NCBI RefSeq assembly: GCF_005490785.1
Contig: NZ_CP027295.1
Location: forward strand, 1,426,001-1,490,000
DNA length: 64,000 nt
Reading direction: 5' to 3'
DNA from: Brachybacterium sp. SGAir0954
GTDB taxonomy: Bacteria; Actinomycetota; Actinomycetes; Actinomycetales; Dermabacteraceae
The notes under the pieces were generated by a model. That model saw nothing but the letters and a program-made list of their open reading frames with translations. It did no database searches and was not told the origin of the DNA. Both the position numbers and the translations under genes were made by a program. Shown here piece by piece: positions 6,091 to 14,361 of the stretch; positions within the stretch are counted from its first letter, which is position 1; each line of letters opens with the position of its first letter.

Positions 6091-7110
6091 ATGAGCACCC
6101 CTGTCAACCACCGGATCCGTCTCGCCTCCCGTCCCCACGGCGTGCCCGCGCCGGAGGACTTCGTCCACGACTCCGCCCCGCTGCCCGTCCCCGGCCCGGG
6201 GGAGGCACTGCTGCGCACCCTCCACATCTCGCTGGACCCGTACGTGCGCGGCCGCATGAGCGACGCCCGCTCCTACGCGGCCCCCATGGAGATCGGGGAC
6301 GTCATCGTCGGCGCGACCGTCGCCGAGGTCGTCGCCTCGGAGGCGGAGGGCCTCGCGCCCGGGGAGATCGTCCTCGGCTACGGCGGCTGGCAGGAGTACA
6401 GCGTCGAGCCCGCCGCGACGCTGCGCCGCCTCGACCCGGCCGTCGCCCCCGTCACCACCGCCCTCGGCGTGCTCGGCATGCCCGGCTTCACCGCCTATGC
6501 GGGCCTGCGCGCCATCGGCAAGCCCCAGCAGGGCGAGACCCTCGCCGTCGCCGCCGCCGCCGGGCCCGTCGGCTCCGCCGTCGGCCAGATCGCCCGCCTG
6601 CGCGGCGCCCGAGCGATCGGCATCGCCGGCGGCGAGCGCAAGGTCGAGCACCTGCGCGGCCTCGGCTTCGACGAGGCCCTCGAGCATCGCTCCCCGGACT
6701 TCCCGGGCCGCCTCGCGGCCGCCTCCCCGCGGGGCATCGACGTGTACTTCGAGAACGTGGGCGGCGCCGTGTGGGACGCCGTGCTGCCGCTGCTGAACGA
6801 GTACGCTCGCGTGCCCGTGTGCGGCCTCGCCGCCCAGTACAGCGCCACCTCGCTGCCCGAGGGGCCGGACCGCTCGGGGCAGCTGCTGGGGCAGGTGCTC
6901 TCGCGGAGCCTGACCCTGCGCGGCTTCATCCAGCGGGAGTTCCGCGAGGAGATGCACGAGGACTTCCTGCGGGAGATGACCGCCTGGGTGCAGGACGGCT
7001 CCGTGCGCTACGCGGAGGACGTCACCCGGGGCCTGGACCGGGCGCCGGAGGCGTTCGTCGGCATGCTGCGCGGGGACAACCTCGGCAAGGCCCTCGTGAC
7101 CCTCGGCTGA
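6091..7110 (+). CDS. NADP-dependent MDR oxidoreductase (CurA/leukotriene B4 dehydrogenase-like)
   Basis: 339 residues. The N-terminal part has SLDPYVRGRMSD, a signature of the zinc-independent PTGR/CurA branch of medium-chain dehydrogenases that reduce alpha,beta-unsaturated carbonyls with NADPH. The Rossmann segment AVAAAAGPVGSAVGQIARL holds the AxxGxxG-type loop, and the pair GIDVYFENVGG and the C-terminal GDNLGKALV match the family. Length is typical (330-345). It stands alone after tRNA-Asp and before tRNA-Phe, with a GAGGG ribosome binding site. Physiological substrate unknown. Confidence 0.88.
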   Translation: MSTPVNHRIRLASRPHGVPAPEDFVHDSAPLPVPGPGEALLRTLHISLDPYVRGRMSDARSYAAPMEIGDVIVGATVAEVVASEAEGLAPGEIVLGYGGWQEYSVEPAATLRRLDPAVAPVTTALGVLGMPGFTAYAGLRAIGKPQQGETLAVAAAAGPVGSAVGQIARLRGARAIGIAGGERKVEHLRGLGFDEALEHRSPDFPGRLAAASPRGIDVYFENVGGAVWDAVLPLLNEYARVPVCGLAAQYSATSLPEGPDRSGQLLGQVLSRSLTLRGFIQREFREEMHEDFLREMTAWVQDGSVRYAEDVTRGLDRAPEAFVGMLRGDNLGKALVTLG

Positions 7111-7260
7111 GGCGCGACCGGCACTCGACCGGCCGGAGCGGGGCGACCGTCGAGTCCGTGAGGGTGGTGTGCCTTACACCGGCGGCCGTCGGTTGGGAGC
7201 GGGGCGTGAGCCCTGCTAGCCTGTTCCTCGGTCGCCCCGCGACCACGGCCTGACGGCCAC

Positions 7261-7333
7261 GGCTCTGTAGCTCAGTTGGTAGAGCGTTCGACTGAAAATC
7301 GAAAGGTCACCGGATCGACGCCGGTCGGAGCCA
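7261..7333 (+). tRNA. tRNA-Phe (GAA)
   Basis: Acceptor GGCTCTG pairs with CGGAGCC, discriminator A; anticodon arm TTCGA-CTGAAAA-TCGAA gives GAA. The T-loop reads ATCGACG, starting with A instead of T. No encoded CCA. Confidence 0.96.
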
Positions 7334-7338
7334 CCGCG

Positions 7339-7367
7339 GAAGGCCCCCTGCATCGCAGGGGGCCTTC
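7339..7367 (+). terminator. terminator of tRNA-Phe
   Basis: Perfect 13-bp stem GAAGGCCCCCTGC with ATC loop, directly after the tRNA; same GC-ATC-GC tip as the tRNA-Asp terminator. Confidence 0.85.
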
Positions 7368-7593
7368 GTCGTGTCGTGGCCAGGTCATGTCCGGGCCCGA
7401 TCGTGCAGGGCGGTCGTCGGGCACCGATGCCACGTCTCGGGTCGCCGTCGTCCCCGTGCGCCGTCGTGCCCAGGGGGAGAGCCCGCGGCGGCCCAGGGGG
7501 ACCTGCCTCGGGACGGCCCGCGTGAGGATCGGCCGGAGGAGCACGGAGTGCCGGCCCCATCGTGCTCCCACCCGGACATGCTTCGATGACCGC

Positions 7594-7956
7594 ATGATCG
7601 AGATCAGCCGCGCGGACTTCGAGGAGGCGGTGGACGACGCCCTCGACTCGCTGCCGGACGAGATCGCCCGCACCATCGCGGAGTCCAACGTCGTCATCCT
7701 CGTCGAGGAGGAGCCGGAGCCGCGCGGCGACGGCACCGAGCTGCTGGGCCTGTACGTCGGCATCCCCCTGGACCGTCGCAGCGTGTTCGACGGCTTCCGC
7801 GAGCCGGACCGGATCTTCGTCTACCGCGGGCCCCTGCAGCGTCACGCCCGCAGCCGCGAGGACCTCGTGCGGCAGATCGCGGTCACCGTGCTGCACGAGC
7901 TCGGGCACCTCTTCGGCCTCAGCGAGAAGCGGCTCCACGAGCTCGGCTGGGGCTGA
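7594..7956 (+). CDS. zincin-like metallopeptidase family protein
   Basis: 120 residues from ATG 7594; the longer frame upstream runs through tRNA-Phe and is rejected. MIEISRADFEEAVDDALDSL followed near the C-terminus by HELGHLFGLSEKRLHELGW shows the HExxHxxG motif of the small actinobacterial zincin_1 (former DUF1025) family; a third ligand is probably the His of 'RLHELGW'. A typical member has 115-130 residues. The substrate and role of the family are not established. No operon partner. Confidence 0.85.
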   Translation: MIEISRADFEEAVDDALDSLPDEIARTIAESNVVILVEEEPEPRGDGTELLGLYVGIPLDRRSVFDGFREPDRIFVYRGPLQRHARSREDLVRQIAVTVLHELGHLFGLSEKRLHELGWG

Positions 7957-7979
7957 GCCCCGGGCCGCGCCGTGACGGC

Positions 7980-8663
7980 TCAGTCGGGCAGGTCGACGTC
8001 GAGGTCGCTGAGCCCCGCCTCGTGGGCGATGATCGCGATCTGCACGCGGTTGGTGCAGTCGAGCTTCGAGAAGATCTTCGAGACGTGCGCCTTCACGGTC
8101 GCCTCGCTCATGAACAGGCGCATGCCGATCTGCGCGTTCGACAGCCCCGCGCCCACCGCGCCCAGGACCTCCGTCTCCCGCTCCGTGAGCTGGTCCAGCC
8201 CCGGGTGGCGGTCCTGCCGGGAGCCCGGGTTCGCCTCCGAGAAGTGCGAGAGCATCCGCTTGGTGACCGTCGGCGCGAGCATCGCCTCGCCGCCCGCGAC
8301 CACGTGCACGGCGCGGGCGAGGTCCTGCGGCGGGGTGTCCTTGAGCAGGAACCCGCTCGCCCCCGCCTCGAGCGCCTGGAAGACGTACTCGTCCATGTCG
8401 AAGGTGGTGAGCATGATGATCTTCGGCGCCTCCGCGAGCGCCACGACCGCCTTCGTCGCGGCGATGCCGTCCATCTGCGGCATCCGCACGTCCATCAGCA
8501 GCACGTCGGGCCGGTGGCGGTGCACGAGGGTCACGGCCTCGGAGCCGTCCTTGCCCTCGCCCACCACCTCGATCCCGGGATCGGCGCCGAGGATCATGGC
8601 CAGCCCGGCGCGCACCAGGGAGTCGTCGTCGATCAGTCCCACGCGGGTCACGTCGCCGGCCAT
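7980..8663 (-). CDS. LuxR-type two-component response regulator
   Basis: 227 residues. Receiver domain 1-120: acidic pair in RVGLIDDDSLVRAG, phospho-acceptor Asp in VLLMDVRMPQMDG, T and K in MLTTFDMDE and GFLLKDTP. LuxR HTH 160-220: LTERETEVLGAVGAGLSNAQ then MSEATVKAHVSKIFSKL. Its ATG lies within the end of the upstream kinase gene (16-base overlap), so they are co-transcribed. A DesR/LiaR-type regulator is likely; the stimulus is unknown. Confidence 0.93.
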   Translation of the reverse strand: MAGDVTRVGLIDDDSLVRAGLAMILGADPGIEVVGEGKDGSEAVTLVHRHRPDVLLMDVRMPQMDGIAATKAVVALAEAPKIIMLTTFDMDEYVFQALEAGASGFLLKDTPPQDLARAVHVVAGGEAMLAPTVTKRMLSHFSEANPGSRQDRHPGLDQLTERETEVLGAVGAGLSNAQIGMRLFMSEATVKAHVSKIFSKLDCTNRVQIAIIAHEAGLSDLDVDLPD

Positions 8664-9772
8664 GGGATCACCGCCCTCACTTCGAATCGTCCGTCGTCGG
8701 TGGGGCCGGAGGTGATGGTCCCTCCTGCGTGCAGCACACGCGTCTCGATCCCGGACAGGCCCATGCGGGCGCCCGGCAGATCCGAGGTGAACCCCTGGGG
8801 AAGAACATTACTGACCTCGATGATCAGCTCGGTACCGGGCTCGCCGATGAGCGCCACCCGGGAGTCGGTGAGCCGCGCGTGCTTGTGGATGTTCGTCAGC
8901 CCCTCCTGCACCACCCGGTAGGCGGTGCGCGCCAGGGCGTCCGGCACCGGGTCGTCGATGAAGTCGAAAATCTCCACGCTGATCCCCGCCTCGCGGGAGC
9001 CGGCGACCAGGGCGCGCACGTCCTCCCAGGTGGGCTGCGGGGCGAGCGGCGCCTCCTCGCCGTCGCCGCGGAGCACGCCGAGCACCTCCCGCAGCTCGTT
9101 GAGCGCGGAGGCGGCGGTCTGCCGGATGAGCCCGGCGGAGGCCTGCACCTGCTCCCGCTCGAGGTTCGGGTTCACCTCGAGGGCGCCGGCCTGCAGGGCG
9201 ACCAGGGAGATCTTGTGGGCGACGATGTCGTGCATCTCGCGGGCGATGCGGGTGCGCTCGGCCCGACGGGCCTGCTCCTCCGCGAGGCCGCGGCCGGACT
9301 CCGCCTGCTCCGCGCGCTGGCGCAGCTGCCCCAGCAGCAGGCGCCGGGTCGCGGTGTACATGCCCGTCGCGGTCGCCGCCGCGACGACGAGCACGCTCGT
9401 GAGCGCACCGGTCACCGAGAGCATCGTGTCGCCGAGGAACAGCGTGGGCATCGCGCCCGCGACCCCCGCGACGGCCGCGATGAGCACCGTGCGCAGCCGC
9501 GAGGCGCTGCGCGTCGCGTAGGCGTAGGTGCCCACGACCATCACCACGAGGGAGCCGGCCAGGGCGTTGAGGGCGAGCACGAGCGGCAGCAGCCAGGTCC
9601 AGCGGGGCCAGCGCCACAGCAGGGCGGCGCCGAGCACGAGCGTCACCGCACAGGCCAGGAGATCGGCGCGCCCGGTGCGCAGCACGAAGGTCAGCATGGT
9701 CTCGAGGAGGACGAGGAGGGCGAGGCCCACCTCCTGCCACCGGCGTCTGACCGGCATCCCCAGCTCGTCCAT
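8648..9772 (-). CDS. HisKA_3 sensor histidine kinase
   Basis: 374 residues. About six hydrophobic helices in residues 10-145 form the sensor, with little extracytoplasmic loop, so it may sense the membrane itself. The dimerisation/phospho-acceptor motif is RTRIAREMHDIVAHKISLV (His near residue 188). The ATPase domain has N-box TNIHKHAR and G-box MGLSGIETRVLHAGG. Downstream is its LuxR-type partner, overlapping 16 bases. Typical of actinobacterial DesK/LiaS-like kinases. Confidence 0.93.
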   Translation of the reverse strand: MDELGMPVRRRWQEVGLALLVLLETMLTFVLRTGRADLLACAVTLVLGAALLWRWPRWTWLLPLVLALNALAGSLVVMVVGTYAYATRSASRLRTVLIAAVAGVAGAMPTLFLGDTMLSVTGALTSVLVVAAATATGMYTATRRLLLGQLRQRAEQAESGRGLAEEQARRAERTRIAREMHDIVAHKISLVALQAGALEVNPNLEREQVQASAGLIRQTAASALNELREVLGVLRGDGEEAPLAPQPTWEDVRALVAGSREAGISVEIFDFIDDPVPDALARTAYRVVQEGLTNIHKHARLTDSRVALIGEPGTELIIEVSNVLPQGFTSDLPGARMGLSGIETRVLHAGGTITSGPTDDGRFEVRAVIPWPAT

Positions 9773-9936
9773 CCGCCCAGCCTATCGGCGCTGAGAGCGG
9801 TGCGGCGCGCCCGGCGCCCTAGGATGTGCGGGCCCGCAGGACGGTCCTCGCGACCGCCCCGACCCCCGCCCGACCCCCGCCCGTCCCTCGCCCGTCGACT
9901 GCGCCGGCTCGTCCCCGCCGGCGCGCAGGAGCCTCC

Positions 9937-11586
9937 ATGAGCAGCACCCTCCCCGCGTCCCGCCGCCCCCTCGCCCGGCTCGGCGTGCTCGCCGCCGCCG
10001 CGCTCCTCGCGGTCACCGGCTGCACCCCCGGAGGGGGGTCCGACGGGGCCGACGCGTCCGACGGCGGCGCGGACCAGGGCGCCGCGAGCACCGGGACGGC
10101 CGCCGCGGAGCTCGCGGACCTGGGCACCTCCCACGCCGCGGATCTCGACGTCGACCCGGCCTCGGACCCGGCCTACGCGCAGTACTACGACCAGCAGATC
10201 GACTGGGGCGCCTGCGAGGACGTGAGCGGCTCCGTCGGGCTCGAGTGCGGCACCCTCACCGTGCCGCTCGCCTGGGACGACCCCTCCGCCGGGGACGTGG
10301 AGCTCGCCGTCGCCCGGCAGGGCGCGACCGTCGACGCGAAGGGCTCGCTCGTCGTCAACCCCGGCGGCCCCGGCGGGTCCGGGGTGGACATGGCCGCCCA
10401 GGCGGATGCGTACTTCTCCGCCGACGTCATGGCCTCCTACGACGTGGTCGGCTTCGACCCGCGCGGCGTCGCCCGCTCCCAGGGCATCGACTGCCTCACC
10501 GACGAGGACCTCGACCAGATGCGCGCCGATTCCTTCGACCTCCTCACCGAGGGCGGCGAGCGGGCGCAGCACCCGTGGGTCGAGCGCCTCGCCGAGGGCT
10601 GCGAGGACGATCCCGGCTCCGCGGAGCTGCTCCCGTACCTCGACACGGCCTCCTCGGCGCGGGACCTGGACGTGCTCCGCGCGGCCGCCGGCTCCGAGCA
10701 GCTCGACTACTTCGGCTACTCCTACGGCACCTTCCTGGGCTCGACCTACGCGGGCCTGTACCCCGAGCGTGTGGGGCGGATGGTGCTCGACGGCGCCGTG
10801 GACCCGACGCTCACCGCGGACGACTTCAGCGCCGGCCAGGCGGGCGGTTTCGAGCAGGCCACCCGCACCTTCCTCGAGGACTGCCTGAAGCAGGGAGAGG
10901 GCGAGTGCCCCTTCACCGGCGACGTCGACGCCGCCGCCCAGCAGCTCCTGGACCTGTTCGAGAAGGCCCAGTCGGACCCCCTGCCCACGGACGACCCGGA
11001 TCGCCCGCTCACCGGCGCCCTCGCCCGCTCCGCCGTGCTCATGCTCATGTACGACGACAGCTCCTGGCAGTACGGCCGTGAGGGGATCGCCGCCGCGCTC
11101 GACGGGGACGGCCAGATCCTGCTGAACATCGCGGACCAGTCCGCGAGCCGCAACCGAGATGGCAGCTACAGCGGCAACGGCAACGAGGCCATCACCGCCG
11201 TGAACTGCCTGGACCGCCCCGGTCTCGCGAGCGAGGAGGAGGAGACCGCCCTCGCGCACCAGCTCGCGAAGGACGACCCGGTGTGGGGCTCCTCCTTCTC
11301 CTACGCCGCCACCACCTGCGGCTACTGGCCCGAGAAGCCGGTGCGCGAGCCCGCCCCCGTCACGGCCGACGGCGCCGCCCCGATCGTCGTCATCGGCACC
11401 ACCGGCGACCCGGCCACCCCCTACACGTGGGCCGAGTCCCTCGCCGACCAGCTCTCCTCGGGCGTGCTGCTGACCTTCGAGGGCAACGGGCACACCGCCT
11501 ACGGCCGCTCGGGCGGCTGCATCGAGGAACAGGTGGACGCCTACCTGCTCGAGGGCACCACACCCGCGGAGGGCGCCCGCTGCTGA
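9937..11586 (+). CDS. secreted alpha/beta hydrolase, tripeptidyl aminopeptidase (TAP) type lipoprotein
   Basis: 549 residues from ATG 9937, preceded by AGGAG; the longer frame upstream lacks support. Signal peptide ending in lipobox LLAVTGC (Cys about 29), then a Gly/Ser/Asp linker. Catalytic region: oxyanion motif NPGGPGGSG, nucleophile in FGYSYGTFLG, and a TAP C-terminal domain with the likely acid in IGTTGDPATP and His in GNGHTAYGRSGGC. The family releases tripeptides or hydrolyses esters outside the cell. It stands alone between a kinase gene and tRNA-Thr. Confidence 0.88.
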   Translation: MSSTLPASRRPLARLGVLAAAALLAVTGCTPGGGSDGADASDGGADQGAASTGTAAAELADLGTSHAADLDVDPASDPAYAQYYDQQIDWGACEDVSGSVGLECGTLTVPLAWDDPSAGDVELAVARQGATVDAKGSLVVNPGGPGGSGVDMAAQADAYFSADVMASYDVVGFDPRGVARSQGIDCLTDEDLDQMRADSFDLLTEGGERAQHPWVERLAEGCEDDPGSAELLPYLDTASSARDLDVLRAAAGSEQLDYFGYSYGTFLGSTYAGLYPERVGRMVLDGAVDPTLTADDFSAGQAGGFEQATRTFLEDCLKQGEGECPFTGDVDAAAQQLLDLFEKAQSDPLPTDDPDRPLTGALARSAVLMLMYDDSSWQYGREGIAAALDGDGQILLNIADQSASRNRDGSYSGNGNEAITAVNCLDRPGLASEEEETALAHQLAKDDPVWGSSFSYAATTCGYWPEKPVREPAPVTADGAAPIVVIGTTGDPATPYTWAESLADQLSSGVLLTFEGNGHTAYGRSGGCIEEQVDAYLLEGTTPAEGARC

Positions 11587-11692
11587 CCCCGCGCGGCGCC
11601 GGGTGTGACCTGCGGCGGGATCCGCCCCGGCGTTTTGCGCCGGGGGCCGCCGGTCGCCTACAGTGTTCCGGTCCGCCGTGATCGGCGGTGAC

Positions 11693-11768
11693 GCCGCCTT
11701 AGCTCAGTCGGTAGAGCGATTCACTCGTAATGAATAGGTCGCCGGTTCGATTCCGGCAGGCGGCTCCA
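11693..11768 (+). tRNA. tRNA-Thr (CGT)
   Basis: Acceptor GCCGCCT pairs with AGGCGGC, discriminator T; anticodon arm ATTCA-CTCGTAA-TGAAT gives CGT; T-loop TTCGATT. Unlike the other tRNAs here, the CCA end is encoded. Confidence 0.96.
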
Positions 11769-11784
11769 CAGGTCAGGACCCGGG

Positions 11785-11818
11785 ACGACCCCCACGGTGT
11801 GTGCGCCGTGGGGGTCGT
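11785..11818 (+). terminator. terminator of tRNA-Thr
   Basis: Perfect 13-bp stem ACGACCCCCACGG / CCGTGGGGGTCGT around an eight-base loop, 17 bases after the tRNA. Confidence 0.8.
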
Positions 11819-12306
11819 TCGCGCTCGTCGTGTGTTCGTCTGGTCCAGGGGGTTCGCAGGGGAGACCGTGCGACGCACCCCCGGCCTCCCGGGATGCATG
11901 CAGGCCTCCACCGTCCCGTCGGGAGTGAGGGCGCCCTTGCGACCGTCAGCAGCGGCTGTGTGCGCGGCGGGTGGTGCGCGAGCGTCGACGGCGGCGTCGC
12001 ACGACCGATGCCGCCACCAGGACGAGCAGTGCGACCGATATGCGGATCAGCAGGATCCAGGGGGGTTGTCGTCGGTGAGCGGCGAGGCGCCGATCGCGAA
12101 GGCGAGGGCGGCGACGGCCAACGGGCACCGCGGGAGCAGCTCGGACCTCGTCGACGTGGGGTCGGGCTGATGCCTGCTCAGGTGCCGGCTGGGGTCGGGC
12201 CGCCCGGATGGCGGTCGGTCGACCGCCCGGTCGATCCCGCCCTCGCGGGAGCCGGACAGCTCGTGATGGCAGTAGCCTCGACGCCACGCGACCCCAGGAG
12301 GCCGAC
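11819..12306. other. gene-poor stretch with a possible decayed membrane peptide on the minus strand
   Basis: No convincing gene. On the minus strand, about 12135-11946, two adjacent frames joined at a run of six C's would encode AVAALAFAIGASPLTDD and then WILLIRISVALLVLVAASVV, two membrane helices and a basic tail. No start codon or RBS is evident. This could be a frameshifted small membrane protein or chance. Confidence 0.3.
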
Positions 12307-12504
12307 ATGGACCGAGAGAAACTCACGCTGGCCGTCACCCAGGCCATCGACGCACGCAGCAGCGAAGGTTCGCACGAACCCGCCGACTTCGACATCGACG
12401 CGATCGTCGACGAGCTGATCCGACGGGCCCCTGAGGGCACGGTCCAGGAGCTCGACGGCGCTGACTACTGGGACATCATCGCGAAGCATCGTCGCCGACC
12501 ATGA
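12307..12504 (+). CDS. small acidic hypothetical protein (65 aa)
   Basis: AGGAGG stands six bases before ATG 12307. MDREKLTLAVTQAIDARSSE, then DFDIDAIVDELIRRAPEGT and a C-terminal DYWDIIAKHRR. Mostly helical and soluble; no family recognised. Its last codon overlaps the start of the next gene (ATGA), so the two are translated together. Confidence 0.7.
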   Translation: MDREKLTLAVTQAIDARSSEGSHEPADFDIDAIVDELIRRAPEGTVQELDGADYWDIIAKHRRRP

Positions 12505-12689
12505 TCCCGGACCCGATGGACGTCACCGACACCCGTCACGAGCAGGCCGGCCGGTGCAGGTTCTTCACCTGTGAGAACCGCGCCGTCGCCGAGGTCGAGC
12601 TGCCCTACGCCGACGGCTTCCGACGAGTTCCGCTGTGCGCGTTCCATCATGACTGGGTGCTGAAGATGGACCACGGTTCGCCGTCCTGA
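12501..12689 (+). CDS. small Cys/His protein, possible zinc ribbon (62 aa)
   Basis: Reads MIPDPMDVTDTRHEQAGRCR. Three cysteines and a His pair are arranged CRFFTC ... PLCAFHHDW, which could bind one zinc ion. It overlaps the preceding 65-residue gene by ATGA. Function unknown; metal binding is inferred from spacing only. Confidence 0.6.
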   Translation: MIPDPMDVTDTRHEQAGRCRFFTCENRAVAEVELPYADGFRRVPLCAFHHDWVLKMDHGSPS

Positions 12690-12828
12690 GCCCCACGGCC
12701 CGAACTGCCGGCGCTCGCCCGGGCGCGTCTCGGACGCCCATGGTCTCCCCGTCGACACTGACCGCAGACGCAGGGACGTGCCCCACCCTCCGTGAGGAGA
12801 GCGGAGCACGCCCCGCGATGCGATGAGG

Positions 12829-13380
12829 TCAGATCAGGAACGAGTTGCCCCTGACCAGCCTCCGCCACCGGCGACCGAGGCCCACATGGTCACCCGCGGC
12901 GAGGCCGGCCATGGCGATGAGCACCGCCGCCATGATGACGTGGTCGTCGTAGAGCGGGTTCGTCGTCATCGGAAACGCCGCCAGGTACATCAGCAGGTAC
13001 ATGGCCGTGCCGCTCACGGCGGCGATGCGCATGCCGATGCCGAGCAGCAGCGCGACGCCGATGCCGAGCAGGCCGAGCATGAAGAGGGCGTCGGTGAAGG
13101 GGTTCAGGCTCAGCCAGAACGTCCAGAATCCGGCGAACGGATTACCTGCCTCGATCGACCCGCCCAGGAATCCTGAGGTGGGGGAGCCGCCGTTGAGCCA
13201 CGCCCTCTCCGCGGGAGTCGAGAAGCCCAGACCGAACAGCTTGTCCAGGAACGCCCACAGGAAGGTGAAGCCGAGGAGGATCCGAACGATTCCCAGTGCG
13301 GTGAAGCCCCAGGGCGACGGCTCGGTGTGGAGAGCCTGAGTGGTGGAGGCGGGGATGGTGGGGGTCGGGGATGCGGTCAC
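12829..13380 (-). CDS. DoxX-family membrane protein
   Basis: 183 residues, GTG start with AAGGAG upstream. Four membrane helices: GIVRILLGFTFLWAFLDKLF (about 29-48), then two central helices around LFMLGLLGIGVALLLGIGMR and AMYLLMYLAAF, and VIMAAVLIAMAGLAAG. The first helix with 'FLWAFLDKLFGLG' is typical of DoxX/DoxD-type proteins, which are linked to quinone or thiol redox reactions. A TACTT-CGA-AAGTA inverted repeat upstream suggests control by a redox- or electrophile-sensing repressor. Confidence 0.8.
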   Translation of the reverse strand: MTASPTPTIPASTTQALHTEPSPWGFTALGIVRILLGFTFLWAFLDKLFGLGFSTPAERAWLNGGSPTSGFLGGSIEAGNPFAGFWTFWLSLNPFTDALFMLGLLGIGVALLLGIGMRIAAVSGTAMYLLMYLAAFPMTTNPLYDDHVIMAAVLIAMAGLAAGDHVGLGRRWRRLVRGNSFLI

Positions 13381-13426
13381 AACGGACTCCTTGAGAGGTG
13401 ACCGAGGGCGGTAACTCCGCTCCGGA

Positions 13427-13439
13427 TACTTCGAAAGTA
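13427..13439. promoter_or_regulatory. candidate operator of the DoxX gene
   Basis: Inverted repeat TACTT-CGA-AAGTA, 47 bases upstream of the DoxX start. TACT-n-AGTA repeats are typical of HxlR/DUF24 regulators responding to quinones and aldehydes; the link is inference. Confidence 0.4.
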
Positions 13440-13638
13440 CCGGTCAGGGCAACTCCCGACAGGGCCTTAGGGCCCGTCGAGCGCTCACGCGGCGTCCTAT
13501 CCTGAGGAGGGTCCTCATGCATCGCAGGGCGAGGGCCGTGCATCCCTGCCAGCTCGGCACCCTCGCGTCCCCCCCCATGCCTCGGCGGCGTCCGGGCGGT
13601 GCGTCCTCCTGACGCGGCGCGGAGCGGTGGCCGGGTGA

Positions 13639-14361
13639 TCAGTCCCGGCCGCCCTGCTCGCGGCGGTCGGGAGGCAGGGCCACGAGGCCCAAGGTGAAGG
13701 CGCGCACCGTCAGCGCGACGCGCGACCGGCATCCGAGCTTCGCGTTCAGCGCGGTGACGTGCGACTTCACGGTGGACTCGGTGACGCCGAGCTCCTGGGC
13801 GATCTCAGCGTTCGAGCTCGCCCGGCACACGGCGGCGAGCACCTCCTGCTCGCGCTCGCTGAGGCCCAGGGCCGCGGCGGCGTCGCCGTCGGCGTCCCGG
13901 TCCTCGGGATCGGTGGGCGCTGCGGCGGCGATGTTCGCGGCGATGACCGGAGAGAGCACCGTCACCGCCTCCTGTCGGGCGGCGCGGACGGCCGCGACGA
14001 TGGCCGTCGCCGTGGTCGTCTTCAGGAGGAACCCGGCGGCGCCCGCGCCGAGCGCGGCGCGGGCCTGCTCCTCGGTGCCGAAGGTGGTCAGCACGAGCAC
14101 GGAGGTGTGCGGTCGGCGCTCGACGATCGCCGACGTGGCCGCGATCCCGTCCATGCCCGGCAGGACGAGGTCCATGAGCACGACCTCGGGCTCGAGCTCC
14201 TCGATGCGCGCGAGGGCGGCCTCCGCGGTCTCCTCGACCGCGACGACCTCGAGGTCCTCCTCCCGGTCCAGGTAGGCCGCGAGCGCCTCCCGCACGATCG
14301 GGTCGTCGTCGCACACGAGCACCCGGGTGCTCGGGGCGGGGGAGGAGGCGCTGCGCGGCAT
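13639..14361 (-). CDS. LuxR-type two-component response regulator
   Basis: 240 residues. Receiver: TRVLVCDDDPIVREALAAYL, phospho-Asp in VVLMDLVLPGMDG, LVLTTFGT and GFLLKTTT. LuxR HTH: LSEREQEVLAAVCRASSNAE then VTESTVKSHVTALNAKLGCR. Its ATG shares one base with the stop of the upstream kinase (TGATG). The linker is rich in Asp and Ala. Target genes unknown; the DoxX gene lies 258 bases downstream. Confidence 0.92.
   Translation of the reverse strand: MPRSASSPAPSTRVLVCDDDPIVREALAAYLDREEDLEVVAVEETAEAALARIEELEPEVVLMDLVLPGMDGIAATSAIVERRPHTSVLVLTTFGTEEQARAALGAGAAGFLLKTTTATAIVAAVRAARQEAVTVLSPVIAANIAAAAPTDPEDRDADGDAAAALGLSEREQEVLAAVCRASSNAEIAQELGVTESTVKSHVTALNAKLGCRSRVALTVRAFTLGLVALPPDRREQGGRD

Noticed and set aside
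7276..7593. N-terminal extension of the zincin-like gene
   Set aside because: It runs through tRNA-Phe and its terminator; ATG 7594 gives the normal family length.
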